Positions 44,323 through 53,599 of a stretch of DNA of 64,000 nucleotides are shown here, piece after piece. A program made the position numbers and the translations under genes. Numbering within the stretch: position 1 is the first letter of the stretch; every line of letters starts with the position of its first letter. The stretch comes from an uncultured Paracoccaceae bacterium (GTDB lineage: Bacteria > Pseudomonadota > Alphaproteobacteria > Rhodobacterales > Rhodobacteraceae), in NCBI GenBank assembly GCA_947500055.1, contig CANMQO010000007.1:186001-250000 (forward strand), given 5' to 3'. Below the pieces are notes generated by a model, which saw only the letters and a program-made list of their open reading frames with translations, searched no databases and was not told where the DNA came from.

Positions 44323-46626
44323 ATGAAACATGTGGTGGGGCGTGTATGGGCACGCAGCGTGACGATGATCCGGCGTGCGGGATTTGTTCTGCTGCTGATG
44401 GGAATGGGGGGCGCTGCTGTTGCCCAGAGTTTTGCCTTCAACGCGGTCAATATCGAAGGCAACCAGCGTGTCGCTGACGGCACGATCCTGACATTTGCGG
44501 GGATTGAACGGGGCCAGACCCTGACCACCGCCCAAGTGAATGACGCCGCACAGCGCATCCGCGCCTCTGGCCTGTTTGAAAGCGTTGAGGTGACACCCGT
44601 TGGCCGCACCTTGCGGATCAACGTTGTCGAATACCCAACGATCAACCGCATAAATATCGAAGGCAATGCCCGCCTGCGCGATGCGCAACTGATGCAGCTT
44701 GTTCAGTCGCAGCCGCGCCGGGTCTATAACCCGACGCAGGCCGAACAGGACACAAACGCAATCACCCAGGCCTATGCCCAGGAGGGCCGCATCAATGCGA
44801 TTGTGACACCGCGTATCATTCGGCTGGCCGATAACCGCGTTGATCTGGTGTTTGAGGTGGTCGAGGCCGGTGTGACCGAGATTGAGCGTATCAGCTTTAT
44901 CGGCAACCGCACCTATTCGGAGCGGCGTTTGCGCGGTGTGCTTGATACCAAGCAGGCGGGTTTGCTGCGCTCTATCATTTCACGCGATACATATTCGCCC
45001 GAACGTGTGGCCCGTGATCGCGAATTGCTGACGGATTTTTACCGCTCCCGAGGCTACCCGGACTTCGTTGTGCAGAATGTTGATGTGGGCCTGACCCGCG
45101 AGCGTGACGCTTATCTGGTGACATTCAACCTGCGCGAAGGTCAAAAATTCAGCTTTGGCAATGTGTCGATCCGCAGTGAGATTCCCGGCGTGAACGCCGC
45201 CGAGTTTGAACGCGCCTTGCGTGTGCGGACAGGTGCCACATATTCGCCGGTACCGATTGAGACGGACATTTCCCGGATCGAGCGTATGGCGACCCGCCGT
45301 GGCATCAACTTCCTGCAGGTGGAGCCACGTATCACCCGCAATGACCGCGCACTGCAGTTGAATGTGGAATATGTGCTGGTCCCCGGCCAGCGCATCTTTG
45401 TCGAGCGGATCGATATTGAAGGCAATGGTACGACCCTTGACCGGGTGATCCGCAACCAGTTCCGCGTGGTTGAAGGCGATCCGTTCAACCCACGTGAAAT
45501 TCGCGAAAGTGCGCGCCGGATTCGCGGCCTCGGCTTTTTCCAGAATGCATCCGTCGATGCCCGAGAGGGATCATCGCCTAGTCAGGTGATCATTGATGTT
45601 GACGTGGAAGAAGGCCCAACCGGTACACTGTCATTTGGCGCCAACTACAACACCGATACCGGTGCCGGCCTGCTGGCGTCCTATCGGCAGAGCAATTTTC
45701 AGGGCCGGGGGCAACGCCTGAACTTTGAGCTGTCCACGGCCAAAAGTAACCGTCGCTTCGGATTTGGTTTCGCAGAACCCGCGTTCCTTGGCCGTGATTT
45801 GCGGTTTGGTTTTGATTTATCCTATCGCACAACGGATAATGAGAATGCGCTTTACGACACGGACACGCTGCGTATCAGCCCATCCCTGCGGTTCCCGGTG
45901 AGCGAGAATGGCCGCCTGACCGTTTTCTATGCCTATGAGTTCACTGACCTGACCGATGTGTCGGCCAGAGCCAGCCAGATCATCCAGAATGAGGCGGATG
46001 AAGGACGGGTGTCCAACAGCTCAATCGGGTATACCTACAGCTTTGACACACGTCGCACGGGGTTGAACCCCAATGCTGGTGTGCTTTTGCGCTTTGGTCA
46101 GGAATTCGGCTTTGGTGATTCACAATTCATCAAAACAACGGCCCTGGCGGGGGCTGAAACCAAGATCCTGAATGAGGAGGTGACGCTGCGCGCCACTGTT
46201 GAAGGTGGTTTGCTGAACTATCAGGAAGGCAATAGCCGGGTCACAGACCGTTTCTTCCTTGGCAGCCGCATCATGCGTGGTTTTCAGGCGGGTGGTATCG
46301 GGCCGCGGGATGATGCCTCTGACGATGCATTGGGCGGTGATGCCTTTGCTGTGGCAAGGCTTGAGGCTGAATTTCCCCTTGGTCTGCCGACCGAATTCGG
46401 GATTACCGGTGGTGCCTTCATCGATTACGGCTCGGTCTGGAATGTCGGCGAAACCTTTGGTGAGGCCGTCATCTATGATGAGTTCACGGCGCGTACTGTT
46501 GCCGGTCTTTCGCTTTTCTGGACCACTCCAATCGGTCCATTGCGGTTCAACTTTACCGAGGCGCTGGACGCCCAGGACCGCGATGAAACCAAAGCGTTTG
46601 ACGTGACGATTTCGACCAGCTTCTGA
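44323..46626 (+). CDS. bamA: Outer membrane protein assembly factor BamA
   Basis: About 767 residues. The central outer-membrane insertase of the Bam complex. A signal sequence (IRRAGFVLLLMGMGGAAVAQ) is followed by five POTRA domains to ~residue 400 (starting FAFNAVNIEGNQRVADGTIL) and a C-terminal beta-barrel with the VRGF-like motif here as MRGFQAGGIGPRD. It ends in Phe, as insertase substrates do (DVTISTSF). I chose 44323 over the longer frame because AGGCGG precedes it; an ATG 14 codons later also gives a signal peptide. One-base overlap with the OmpH/Skp gene. Confidence 0.95.
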   Translation: MKHVVGRVWARSVTMIRRAGFVLLLMGMGGAAVAQSFAFNAVNIEGNQRVADGTILTFAGIERGQTLTTAQVNDAAQRIRASGLFESVEVTPVGRTLRINVVEYPTINRINIEGNARLRDAQLMQLVQSQPRRVYNPTQAEQDTNAITQAYAQEGRINAIVTPRIIRLADNRVDLVFEVVEAGVTEIERISFIGNRTYSERRLRGVLDTKQAGLLRSIISRDTYSPERVARDRELLTDFYRSRGYPDFVVQNVDVGLTRERDAYLVTFNLREGQKFSFGNVSIRSEIPGVNAAEFERALRVRTGATYSPVPIETDISRIERMATRRGINFLQVEPRITRNDRALQLNVEYVLVPGQRIFVERIDIEGNGTTLDRVIRNQFRVVEGDPFNPREIRESARRIRGLGFFQNASVDAREGSSPSQVIIDVDVEEGPTGTLSFGANYNTDTGAGLLASYRQSNFQGRGQRLNFELSTAKSNRRFGFGFAEPAFLGRDLRFGFDLSYRTTDNENALYDTDTLRISPSLRFPVSENGRLTVFYAYEFTDLTDVSARASQIIQNEADEGRVSNSSIGYTYSFDTRRTGLNPNAGVLLRFGQEFGFGDSQFIKTTALAGAETKILNEEVTLRATVEGGLLNYQEGNSRVTDRFFLGSRIMRGFQAGGIGPRDDASDDALGGDAFAVARLEAEFPLGLPTEFGITGGAFIDYGSVWNVGETFGEAVIYDEFTARTVAGLSLFWTTPIGPLRFNFTEALDAQDRDETKAFDVTISTSF

Positions 46627-47147
46627 TGCGCTTACTGGCGGCGATCCTGTTCTGGTTGGCGCTGGCATTGCCCAGCGCCGCCCAGCAATCGTCGCCATCT
46701 GTTTTGATCATTGATAGCGATCGGCTCTATACCGAAACCCTCTATGGTCGTCGGATCGAAGCCGATCTGGCGGAACAGGTGTCTGCGGTACAGGCCGAGA
46801 ATGACCGCATCGCAGAAACCCTGCGTGCAGAAGAGTTGGACCTGACCGAGCGCCGTCCCACGATGACCCCTGAGGCGTTTCGCGCGGAGGCCGAAGCCTT
46901 TGACGAAAAGGTACAGGAGGTGCGCAGCGCCCGTGACGCCAAGACCGTTGAACTGCAGGTCATGCGCGCCGATGCCCGTTCCCGGTTCGAAGATCAGGTG
47001 CAGGGCATCGTGGCAAATATCATGTTGGAGCGTGGTGCCTCAATCGTGCTGGAACAGCGCAACGTTGTGTTGTCAGTGCGTACCGCCAATATCACTGATG
47101 ATGTGATTGTGCGGGTGGATGCCCAACTTGGCGATGGCAGCCGGTAG
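46626..47147 (+). CDS. skp: OmpH/Skp family periplasmic chaperone
   Basis: 173 residues. Signal peptide LLAAILFWLALALPSAAQ. The mature part has the Skp layout: a short strand (VLIIDSDRLYTETLYG), a long charged helical hairpin (~45-130, likely coiled coil) and a closing strand (IVLEQRNVVLSV). Skp trimers hold unfolded outer-membrane proteins for BamA, whose gene is directly upstream and overlaps by one base. Family call is by layout and position. Confidence 0.87.
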   Translation: MRLLAAILFWLALALPSAAQQSSPSVLIIDSDRLYTETLYGRRIEADLAEQVSAVQAENDRIAETLRAEELDLTERRPTMTPEAFRAEAEAFDEKVQEVRSARDAKTVELQVMRADARSRFEDQVQGIVANIMLERGASIVLEQRNVVLSVRTANITDDVIVRVDAQLGDGSR

Positions 47148-47234
47148 CCCGTGCTTGCCCGTCCGGCTTTGCCTTGCTACTCAGTTATGCAAGCGGCCTG
47201 AGAACCGCAGGAATAACAAGGAGCTGCCTTTACC

Positions 47235-47696
47235 ATGACCGAGCCGGTAACCGAAGCTGACATCCAGCTGATCCAGAAAATCCTTCCGCATCGTTATCCG
47301 TTCCTGCTGGTCGATAAGGTCCACAGCATCAACGGCACGACCTCTGCCGTGGGCATCAAGAATGTCACCATGAACGAGCCGCATTTCCAGGGTCATTTCC
47401 CCGGTAACCCGATCATGCCCGGTGTCACCATCGTCGAGGCGATGGCCCAGACAACCGCAGTGATGGTTGGTGCCTCGCTTGGCCTGACAGAGGGTAACTT
47501 GCTGGTCTATTTCATGGCGATTGATGGCTGCAAGTTCCGCCGCAAGGTGGTTCCTGGTGATGTGCTTGAGATGCATGTTGAAACCACCCGTGGCAAACCC
47601 GGCGGCAAGGTCTGGAAATTCAAGGGCGTTGCCAAGGTCGAGGGCGAGATGGCCGCAGAGGCTGAATTTACCGCGATGATGGATTTGCAAGGCTGA
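47235..47696 (+). CDS. fabZ: 3-hydroxyacyl-ACP dehydratase FabZ
   Basis: 153 residues, hot-dog fold. It dehydrates 3-hydroxyacyl-ACP in fatty acid elongation. The catalytic His is in [15 protein letters not shown] and the Glu in [21 protein letters not shown] is the N-terminal signature. AAGGAG lies upstream. One-base overlap with lpxA, coupling supply of hydroxyacyl chains with lipid A synthesis. Confidence 0.96.
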   Translation: MTEPVTEADIQLIQKILPHRYPFLLVDKVHSINGTTSAVGIKNVTMNEPHFQGHFPGNPIMPGVTIVEAMAQTTAVMVGASLGLTEGNLLVYFMAIDGCKFRRKVVPGDVLEMHVETTRGKPGGKVWKFKGVAKVEGEMAAEAEFTAMMDLQG

Positions 47697-48478
47697 TGGC
47701 AGGTATTCATCCCTCGTCAATCATTGATGATGGTGCGGTCATCGGTCAGGGCTGCACCATTGGCCCCTTCTGTACCATTGGGCCAGAGGTTGTCCTTGGC
47801 GCGGGTGTTGTGTTGAAAAGCCATGTGGTTCTGACTGGCGACACCCATATTGGCGAAGGGACGGTGATCTTTCCGTTTTCGGTCATTGGTGAAATACCCC
47901 AAGACCTGAAATTTGATGGTGAAAAGACCCGTTTGCGCATTGGGGCCCGCAATACGATCCGCGAACATGTGACGATGAATACCGGCACAGGCAAAGGTGG
48001 CGGCGAAACCCGCATTGGTGATGATGGCCTGTTCATGGCCGGCTGTCACATCGCCCATGATGCCACAATAGGCGACCGCGTGATTATTGTGAATTCATCG
48101 GCCATTGCGGGCCATTGCGTGATTGAGGATGACGTGATTGTCGGTGGCCTTTGCGGCGTGCACCAATGGGTGCGGATCGGGCAGGGTGCGATTATCGGGG
48201 CTGTGACCATGGTCACAAAGGATGTTGTTCCGCATGGGTTGGTGCAAGGCCCGCGTGGGGTGCTTGATGGCCTTAATCTGGTCGGGCTGAAGCGCAAAGG
48301 CGTGCCGCGCGCGGATATCACTGCGTTACGCGCCGCGTTCCAGATGCTCAAGGATGGTGAGGGCACGTTTCAGGATCGCGCGCATCGTCTGGCGGATGAA
48401 AGCGACAGTGACTATGTCCAGCAGATGGTTGATTTCATTCTGGGCGACACAGATCGCAACTTTCTGACCCCCGGCTGA
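47696..48478 (+). CDS. lpxA: UDP-N-acetylglucosamine acyltransferase LpxA
   Basis: 260 residues. First step of lipid A synthesis. Left-handed parallel beta-helix of hexapeptide repeats (for example GAVIGQGCTIGPFCTIG) to ~residue 190, then a helical C-terminus. The catalytic His is in GCHIAHDATIG, and TIREHVTMNTGT is the substrate loop. One-base overlap with lpxI. Confidence 0.96.
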   Translation: MAGIHPSSIIDDGAVIGQGCTIGPFCTIGPEVVLGAGVVLKSHVVLTGDTHIGEGTVIFPFSVIGEIPQDLKFDGEKTRLRIGARNTIREHVTMNTGTGKGGGETRIGDDGLFMAGCHIAHDATIGDRVIIVNSSAIAGHCVIEDDVIVGGLCGVHQWVRIGQGAIIGAVTMVTKDVVPHGLVQGPRGVLDGLNLVGLKRKGVPRADITALRAAFQMLKDGEGTFQDRAHRLADESDSDYVQQMVDFILGDTDRNFLTPG

Positions 48479-49377
48479 TGCTGGCCCTGATCGCAGGCAC
48501 GGGTGATCTGCCCCCGGCATTGGTCGCCCGTTTGCCGGAACGTCCTTTGGTTTGCGCAATGGATGGGTTTGTGCCCGCCCTGGATGTTGATGTCACCTTT
48601 CGACTGGAACAGTTGGGCAGTTTTCTGGCCGATTTGACGGCGCGCGGTGTGACCCGGATTTGCATGGCAGGCGCGGTGAAACGCCCGCAGATTGATCCGG
48701 GCTCGATTGATGCCGCCACGATCCCGCTGATCCCCAAGGTGCAGGCTGCGATGGCGAAGGGCGATGATGGGGCGCTGCGCGTCATCATTGCCTTGTTGGA
48801 AGACGCGGGTTTTACCGTTGTTGCCGCACATGAGATTGCACCGGATCTGCTGCCTGCAGCCGGTGTGCTGACCAGCGCTGTGCCTGAGGATTGGCACAGG
48901 GCAGATGCGGCTGAAGGGGAGGCATGTGTGGCTGCGTTGGGAACGACCGATAGCGGGCAAGCGTGTGTCGTCAGAGTGGGGCAAGTCCTTGCAAAAGAGG
49001 ACGCGGACGGCACTGATGCAATGCTAAGCCGGTTCTTCGAGGCCTATGATCCACCCTTGCCGTCTGATCCACTGGAGTTTGTGGCGGCAATGGGCACCAA
49101 CACCGTTCAAATGTTCAGGGATTGGTTGTCGGGTTTGGATGATGTACCGGCCACGGCTGATGATGGTATCCTGTTTAAGGCCCCCAAGCCCGGGCAGGAT
49201 CGCCGTGCTGATCTGCCGCTGATCGGACCGGCGACTGCTATGCGGGCCGCTGAGGCGGGCCTTTCCGGTATCGTGATTGAGGCGCATGGCGTCATGGTTC
49301 TTGATCTTTCAGCCGTGCGCCAGATTTTGGATGCGCAGGACATGTTCCTTTGGGTGCGACCGAGGGGCGGCGTATGA
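48478..49377 (+). CDS. lpxI: UDP-2,3-diacylglucosamine pyrophosphatase LpxI
   Basis: 299 residues of the former DUF1009 family, the alphaproteobacterial replacement for LpxH. Opens LALIAGTGDLPPALVARL. The C-terminal catalytic domain carries KAPKPGQDRRADLPLIGP, with the Asp/Arg pattern typical of LpxI, and GIVIEAHGVMVLD. Position between lpxA and lpxB supports the role. ATGA overlap with lpxB. I see no lpxD in the window. Confidence 0.92.
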   Translation: MLALIAGTGDLPPALVARLPERPLVCAMDGFVPALDVDVTFRLEQLGSFLADLTARGVTRICMAGAVKRPQIDPGSIDAATIPLIPKVQAAMAKGDDGALRVIIALLEDAGFTVVAAHEIAPDLLPAAGVLTSAVPEDWHRADAAEGEACVAALGTTDSGQACVVRVGQVLAKEDADGTDAMLSRFFEAYDPPLPSDPLEFVAAMGTNTVQMFRDWLSGLDDVPATADDGILFKAPKPGQDRRADLPLIGPATAMRAAEAGLSGIVIEAHGVMVLDLSAVRQILDAQDMFLWVRPRGGV

Positions 49378-50528
49378 AGGTGTTCGTGATCGCGGGCGAA
49401 GCCTCTGGCGATAAGCTGGGGTCGGCGCTGATGGCGGGTCTCAAGACCTTGCGCCCGGATGTCAGTTTTGATGGCGTTGGTGGTCCGTTGATGCAGGCGG
49501 AAGGGCTGATCAGCCGTTTTCCGATGGATGAGTTGAGCGTGATGGGTCTGGCCGAGATCCTGCCCAAGTACCGTGCGTTGAAGGCCCGTATCCGCCAGAT
49601 GGCAGATGCAATCATCGAAACCAGACCGGATATGCTGATCACAATCGACAGCCCCGATTTCTGTCTGCGCGTCGCCCGTTTGGTGAAAGCTGCCAGTGAC
49701 ATTCGCACGGTGCATTATGTGGCCCCGACGGTTTGGGCATGGCGACCGGGGCGGGCAGCAAAGATGGCCCGCCATATTGATCATGTGCTGGCGCTGTTCC
49801 CGTTTGAACCGCCCTATATGCAAGCCGCAGGTATGGATTGCGATTTTGTCGGGCATCCGGTTGTGGCAGACCATGTGGCCAGTGATGATGAGGCAGCTGC
49901 GCTGGGGCTGGATGGCACGGTGGTCATGGTCCTGCCGGGGAGCCGCAAGGGCGAGGTGTCGCGGCTGTCGGCGTGTTTTGGTCAGGCGGTGGCACAGATT
50001 GCCGCGGCGGTGCCGGATGCGCAGTTTGTTATTCCAACAACGGCAGGGGTCTATGATTTGGTGCAGGCCCGTGTTGCGGATTGGTCTGTGCTTGTGACCG
50101 TGCTGGAACCCGGTGCACCGTCCAGATTGGCCCATTTCAAACGGGCGGATGTGGCTTTGGCGGCATCTGGCACGGTTTCGTTGGAACTGGCCGCCAATGG
50201 CACGCCGATGGTGATCGCTTACGATATGGCGTGGCTCAGCCGCATCATTATCGGGTGGATGCTGCGCGTCGACACCGTCACCTTGGTCAATCTGGTCAGT
50301 GAAACGCGTGTTGTGCCGGAGTTTATCGGCAAGGATTGCCAGCCCGGACCGATTGCCGATGCCGTTTTGCGGGTGTTGCAGGACCCCGACGCGCAACGCG
50401 ATGCAATGGCCTTGACCATGGAACGGTTGGGGCAGGGTGGTGAGGCGCCGGGGCTACGGGCGGCGCGCGCGGTTCTGGATCGCCTTGATCAATCGTCCGT
50501 CGATGATGATCAGCCCAAGGGCCAATAA
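49374..50528 (+). CDS. lpxB: Lipid-A-disaccharide synthase LpxB
   Basis: 384 residues, GT19 glycosyltransferase. It joins UDP-diacylglucosamine and lipid X. Begins MKVFVIAGEASGDKLGSAL. GVGGPLMQAEGL, HYVAPTVWAWRPGRA and VMVLPGSRKGEV are family blocks, and the C-terminal block is ALAASGTVSLELAANGTPMVIAYDM in part. Start coupled to lpxI stop. The last 75 bases overlap the convergent EamA gene, an unusually long antiparallel overlap. Confidence 0.95.
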   Translation: MKVFVIAGEASGDKLGSALMAGLKTLRPDVSFDGVGGPLMQAEGLISRFPMDELSVMGLAEILPKYRALKARIRQMADAIIETRPDMLITIDSPDFCLRVARLVKAASDIRTVHYVAPTVWAWRPGRAAKMARHIDHVLALFPFEPPYMQAAGMDCDFVGHPVVADHVASDDEAAALGLDGTVVMVLPGSRKGEVSRLSACFGQAVAQIAAAVPDAQFVIPTTAGVYDLVQARVADWSVLVTVLEPGAPSRLAHFKRADVALAASGTVSLELAANGTPMVIAYDMAWLSRIIIGWMLRVDTVTLVNLVSETRVVPEFIGKDCQPGPIADAVLRVLQDPDAQRDAMALTMERLGQGGEAPGLRAARAVLDRLDQSSVDDDQPKGQ

Positions 50529-51377
50529 CCAAAATCCGGTGAATGCCCGCAATGGTAGCGCCTCGCCCAGAACCGCAGCACCCAGGATGATGGCAACAGG
50601 CGCCACCAGCAATGTGCAAAGCATCAGATTGCCCGCACCGGCCATGCCCAGCACCCGGTAATAGAGCAGGTAGGCCAGTGCTGTCGCGATAACAGCGTAA
50701 TATGCAATGGCCGCCCATGTCTGGGGTTGCAGGCTGAGGCTGATTGGTCCTTCGACCATCCATGCGAGCGGCAAGGTAACCACGCTGGCCCCGGTCAGCA
50801 TGCCAGCTGCGGCGACCTGGGGTGACAGGCCGCCGAGCGTCTTGCGCGCCCAGACGCCCGCAAGTGCATAGCTGATCGTGCCACCAATCACGGCCAGTTG
50901 CCCTAGCGACTTGATGTCAAACTGAACAAGTGCAGACAGGCCAATGGCGGTCGCCACGCCGAAAAAACCGATCGTAACCCCGATCGCCTTGCGCGCAGTA
51001 AGCCGTTCATCAGCCAGGAAAAGTGCCGCTGCGATAACCCCGAAAATGGCGGTTGCGGCATTCAGGATCGAGGTCAGTCCTGTTTCGATATGGAGCTGTC
51101 CCCATGCCATCAGGCTGAACGGGATCACGTTGTTCAACAGTCCCATGATCAGGAATGCCCCCCAGATCCGTAGGTTGAAGGGAACAGGCAGGCGACGCAC
51201 GGCGATGTAGATCCACAGGATCAACATGGCCCAGCTCGTCCGATGCGCGACCGCGGTCAAGGGTCCGATTTCGTCCAACGCAATGCGGATGGACAGAAAA
51301 GACGCCCCCCAGATCAAGGCCAGAAGAAAGAGTTCGCCCCATGCGCGGGTTGAGATGGTTTTTTGTGCAGGTGCCAT
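50454..51377 (-). CDS. EamA/DMT-family transporter
   Basis: About 307 residues with ten membrane helices in two EamA repeats (first WGELFLLALIWGASFLSIRIAL; second starting near IGGTISYALAGVWARKTLGG). Members export amino acids, metabolites or drugs; the substrate cannot be read. The start at 51377 is the first ATG after a terminator-bearing leader; the frame extends 19 codons more into that terminator. Its 3' end overlaps lpxB by 75 bases on the other strand. Confidence 0.85.
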   Translation of the reverse strand: MAPAQKTISTRAWGELFLLALIWGASFLSIRIALDEIGPLTAVAHRTSWAMLILWIYIAVRRLPVPFNLRIWGAFLIMGLLNNVIPFSLMAWGQLHIETGLTSILNAATAIFGVIAAALFLADERLTARKAIGVTIGFFGVATAIGLSALVQFDIKSLGQLAVIGGTISYALAGVWARKTLGGLSPQVAAAGMLTGASVVTLPLAWMVEGPISLSLQPQTWAAIAYYAVIATALAYLLYYRVLGMAGAGNLMLCTLLVAPVAIILGAAVLGEALPLRAFTGFWLLALGLIIIDGRLIKAIQNRARRP

Positions 51378-51432
51378 CCAGCGAATTGATCCGGTCCGGT
51401 GGTTCGGCGCAACCCGGATCCTGCGCTTGCGC

Positions 51433-51466
51433 AAAGAAAAAGCCCCACCCGAACGGGCAGGGCTTT
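51433..51466 (-). terminator. Intrinsic terminator of the FadL-like gene
   Basis: On the minus strand AAAGCCCTGCCCG-TTCGGG-TGGGGCTTT followed by TTCTTT, about 22 bases past the stop at 51489. An imperfect 11- to 12-bp stem with a tetraloop-like TTCG turn. Confidence 0.85.
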
Positions 51467-51488
51467 CACCTTGGGAAGGCGTCAGGAT

Positions 51489-52574
51489 TTAGAAGCTGTA
51501 ACCAACTGTCAGCCCGACAGCGATTGCTGTGTTGTCTGAAAATTCCACCCCTGATCCGTCAGTGGCATCTCCCAACATTGCGTATTCGATGCCGCCAGTG
51601 AATTCGACATCACCCATGGAATAGTTCCCACCAATACCAATGCTTGTTGAGCCATCGGTCGGAGCCAGACGTGATGCTTCATCACCGTTGCTGGCTTCGT
51701 AGGTGACGCGGCCGAAGACAGAAAATTCATCGTTGATACGGTGCCCCAAACCAACACGATATGTGAACACATCGTCGTCGATTCCAGTCACGCGATCGCC
51801 AGCGTTGTCTTGGAAAAGCGACGGGCGGACTTCCCATACGGACCATTCAGACCAGCGAACGGAACCAAACAACAGGGTGTCGGCCGCGATGCCGCTTTGA
51901 AAATCGAGCGCAACGGTTTGTGGGATCTCGATATCGGTCGTGCTGTCCCGATTAAGAACGCCGCCAAAAGTTTCGCTTGTGTCAAAATCGTGTGTGACGC
52001 CACTTTCGTAGGTCAATGAAACACGCAATGCGATCTCTGGCTTTTCATATGCGGCGCCCAGAACATAGCCAAACTGCGTGTTCGCTTCAGTCTCGGCGCT
52101 GTAGGGTAGTGACATGGTCAAGGCTGCTGGGATCTCAATCTCTGCCTTGGATTGTATTGCCCGAACACCACCATAAACTGACACTGCGTCGTTCGTCTGG
52201 TATTTTGCGAGAACGGCGATTTGCTTGCTTTCCCAGACTGCCGAAAGACCATCATATGGCCCAGCAGTATAATCAGCATCCGCACCGTATGGCTGATTGA
52301 TGAACAGTGCCAAATCAAGCTGATCGTTCACCGCGTACTTCACCGCAGCGCCGAAAGACAGATAGCTTCCCGCCATGTTATCGGTTGATCCGCCGCCAAA
52401 TGCGGCAGGGTAGTCGCCGGAAACTTCCGGTGTCACGGAAGAAAAAGAAAGCTGGGCGTAGTTGCCTTTTTCAAACAATACCGAATATGGATTGCCGGTA
52501 CGATCAATGCCCCCCGCATGTGCCGCCGCCGTTGTCAGCAACAGCGCTGCGCCTGCCGTCAATGTGTGTTTCAT
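51489..52574 (-). CDS. FadL/OmpP1-family outer membrane protein
   Basis: 361 residues. Signal peptide KHTLTAGAALLLTTAAAHA, cut before GGIDRTGNPYSVLF, a typical FadL-like N-terminal plug. Alternating aromatic/hydrophobic strands run through the chain, and it ends in Phe (VGLTVGYSF), as barrels do. FadL-type porins pass fatty acids, aromatics or other hydrophobic compounds. It is monocistronic, with its own terminator and an inverted-repeat array over the probable promoter. Confidence 0.87.
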   Translation of the reverse strand: MKHTLTAGAALLLTTAAAHAGGIDRTGNPYSVLFEKGNYAQLSFSSVTPEVSGDYPAAFGGGSTDNMAGSYLSFGAAVKYAVNDQLDLALFINQPYGADADYTAGPYDGLSAVWESKQIAVLAKYQTNDAVSVYGGVRAIQSKAEIEIPAALTMSLPYSAETEANTQFGYVLGAAYEKPEIALRVSLTYESGVTHDFDTSETFGGVLNRDSTTDIEIPQTVALDFQSGIAADTLLFGSVRWSEWSVWEVRPSLFQDNAGDRVTGIDDDVFTYRVGLGHRINDEFSVFGRVTYEASNGDEASRLAPTDGSTSIGIGGNYSMGDVEFTGGIEYAMLGDATDGSGVEFSDNTAIAVGLTVGYSF

Positions 52575-52624
52575 GTCCTCATCCCTGTCATGAATATTGC
52601 TGTAAAGCCGACCTTAGAGACCGC

Positions 52625-52650
52625 TTGACCAAAGCGTCAATTCTTGACGC
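52625..52650 (-). promoter_or_regulatory. TTGAC half-site array over the FadL-gene promoter
   Basis: Plus strand: TTGAC-CAAAGC-GTCAA-TTC-TTGAC-GC, three half-sites in alternating orientation, including a perfect 7-bp inverted repeat GCGTCAA-TTC-TTGACGC (52634-52650). On the minus strand TTGACG with TAAGGT 18 bases later could be -35/-10 elements, so a bound factor would block or recruit polymerase. Confidence 0.5.
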
Positions 52651-52726
52651 CACGTCACCAAATGCTCCAAGTCGCTACGTTACAAAAATGCACTAGGTGG
52701 CTGAGTCGCGCAACTTTCGCGAAAAT

Positions 52727-53599
52727 TTAGTTGTGCTGTGCACGCTGTCCGCGTGTGATGTTGATGTAATTCGCCGCAAAGATCAGCCCGGCGCCGACAA
52801 AGACAAGCGCGTCAATCGGCTCCTGGTAAAGCAATGTGCCGACGATGGCGATAACCGGCAATCGCACGAAATCAATGGGCATCACGACGCTTGCAGGTGC
52901 GATGCTGAGCGCTTGGGTCAGACAAAGATGCGCCATCAACCCGGCCACCCCGATCAGAATGACCAAGGGCAAGCCCGCGAAAGAGGGTAGGGTGATCTGA
53001 CCCCCGCCATAGATCAGCGCGCAGATGCCACCAAAGACGGCCTGCATGACCGTCAGATAGAAAAGGATCGAGGTGATGCTTTCCGTTCGTGTCAGTTTGC
53101 GGGTGAATATCGCCGTGAATGCAAAGCACACCGCACAGGCCGCCCCGGCCAATATTCCAAGATCAAGTGTCGCGGGGTCGGGGCGCGCGACGATCAGGAT
53201 ACCAAGGAAACCCAATGCTGCACATAGCAGCCCAATGGCCGTCAAACGTTCCTTCAATATCAGCGGTGACAACAAGACCACCCAGATAGGTGTGGTGAAT
53301 TCCAGCGCAAACACCTGCGCCAGCGGGATTACAGTCAGGGCATAGAACCAAAGGTTTTGCCCGGCAAAATGGAAAATATTGCGGATGAAATGCAACCGCC
53401 GTCGATTGCCCCCAATCTGCCTAATGGTTCCGGCATATTTTGCAAAGCACAGGACAATCGCAATGCCTGTCAAGCTTCTGTAGAACATGATCTCGAACGT
53501 GTTCAGTTCCGCGCTAACCACCCGGCCTGCAATGGCCATGCTGGTGAATGCGGTGATTGCACCGATCATCCAAAGGGCAGCCCTTAGCGTATTGTTCAT
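52727..53599 (-). CDS. EamA/DMT-family transporter
   Basis: About 290 residues, ten helices (ALWMIGAITAFTSMAIAGRVV; later ALSIAPASVVMPIDFVRLPV), two EamA repeats. The ATG overlaps the stop of the small exported protein gene (ATGA), so it is translated by coupling and needs no strong ribosome site of its own. Not closely alike by eye to the EamA protein at 50454-51377. Substrate unknown. Confidence 0.87.
   Translation of the reverse strand: MNNTLRAALWMIGAITAFTSMAIAGRVVSAELNTFEIMFYRSLTGIAIVLCFAKYAGTIRQIGGNRRRLHFIRNIFHFAGQNLWFYALTVIPLAQVFALEFTTPIWVVLLSPLILKERLTAIGLLCAALGFLGILIVARPDPATLDLGILAGAACAVCFAFTAIFTRKLTRTESITSILFYLTVMQAVFGGICALIYGGGQITLPSFAGLPLVILIGVAGLMAHLCLTQALSIAPASVVMPIDFVRLPVIAIVGTLLYQEPIDALVFVGAGLIFAANYINITRGQRAQHN

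Noticed and set aside
49107..50396. 429-codon minus-strand open frame
   Set aside because: Antisense to lpxI and lpxB, both with clear motifs; its product is His/Arg/Gln-rich without a domain.
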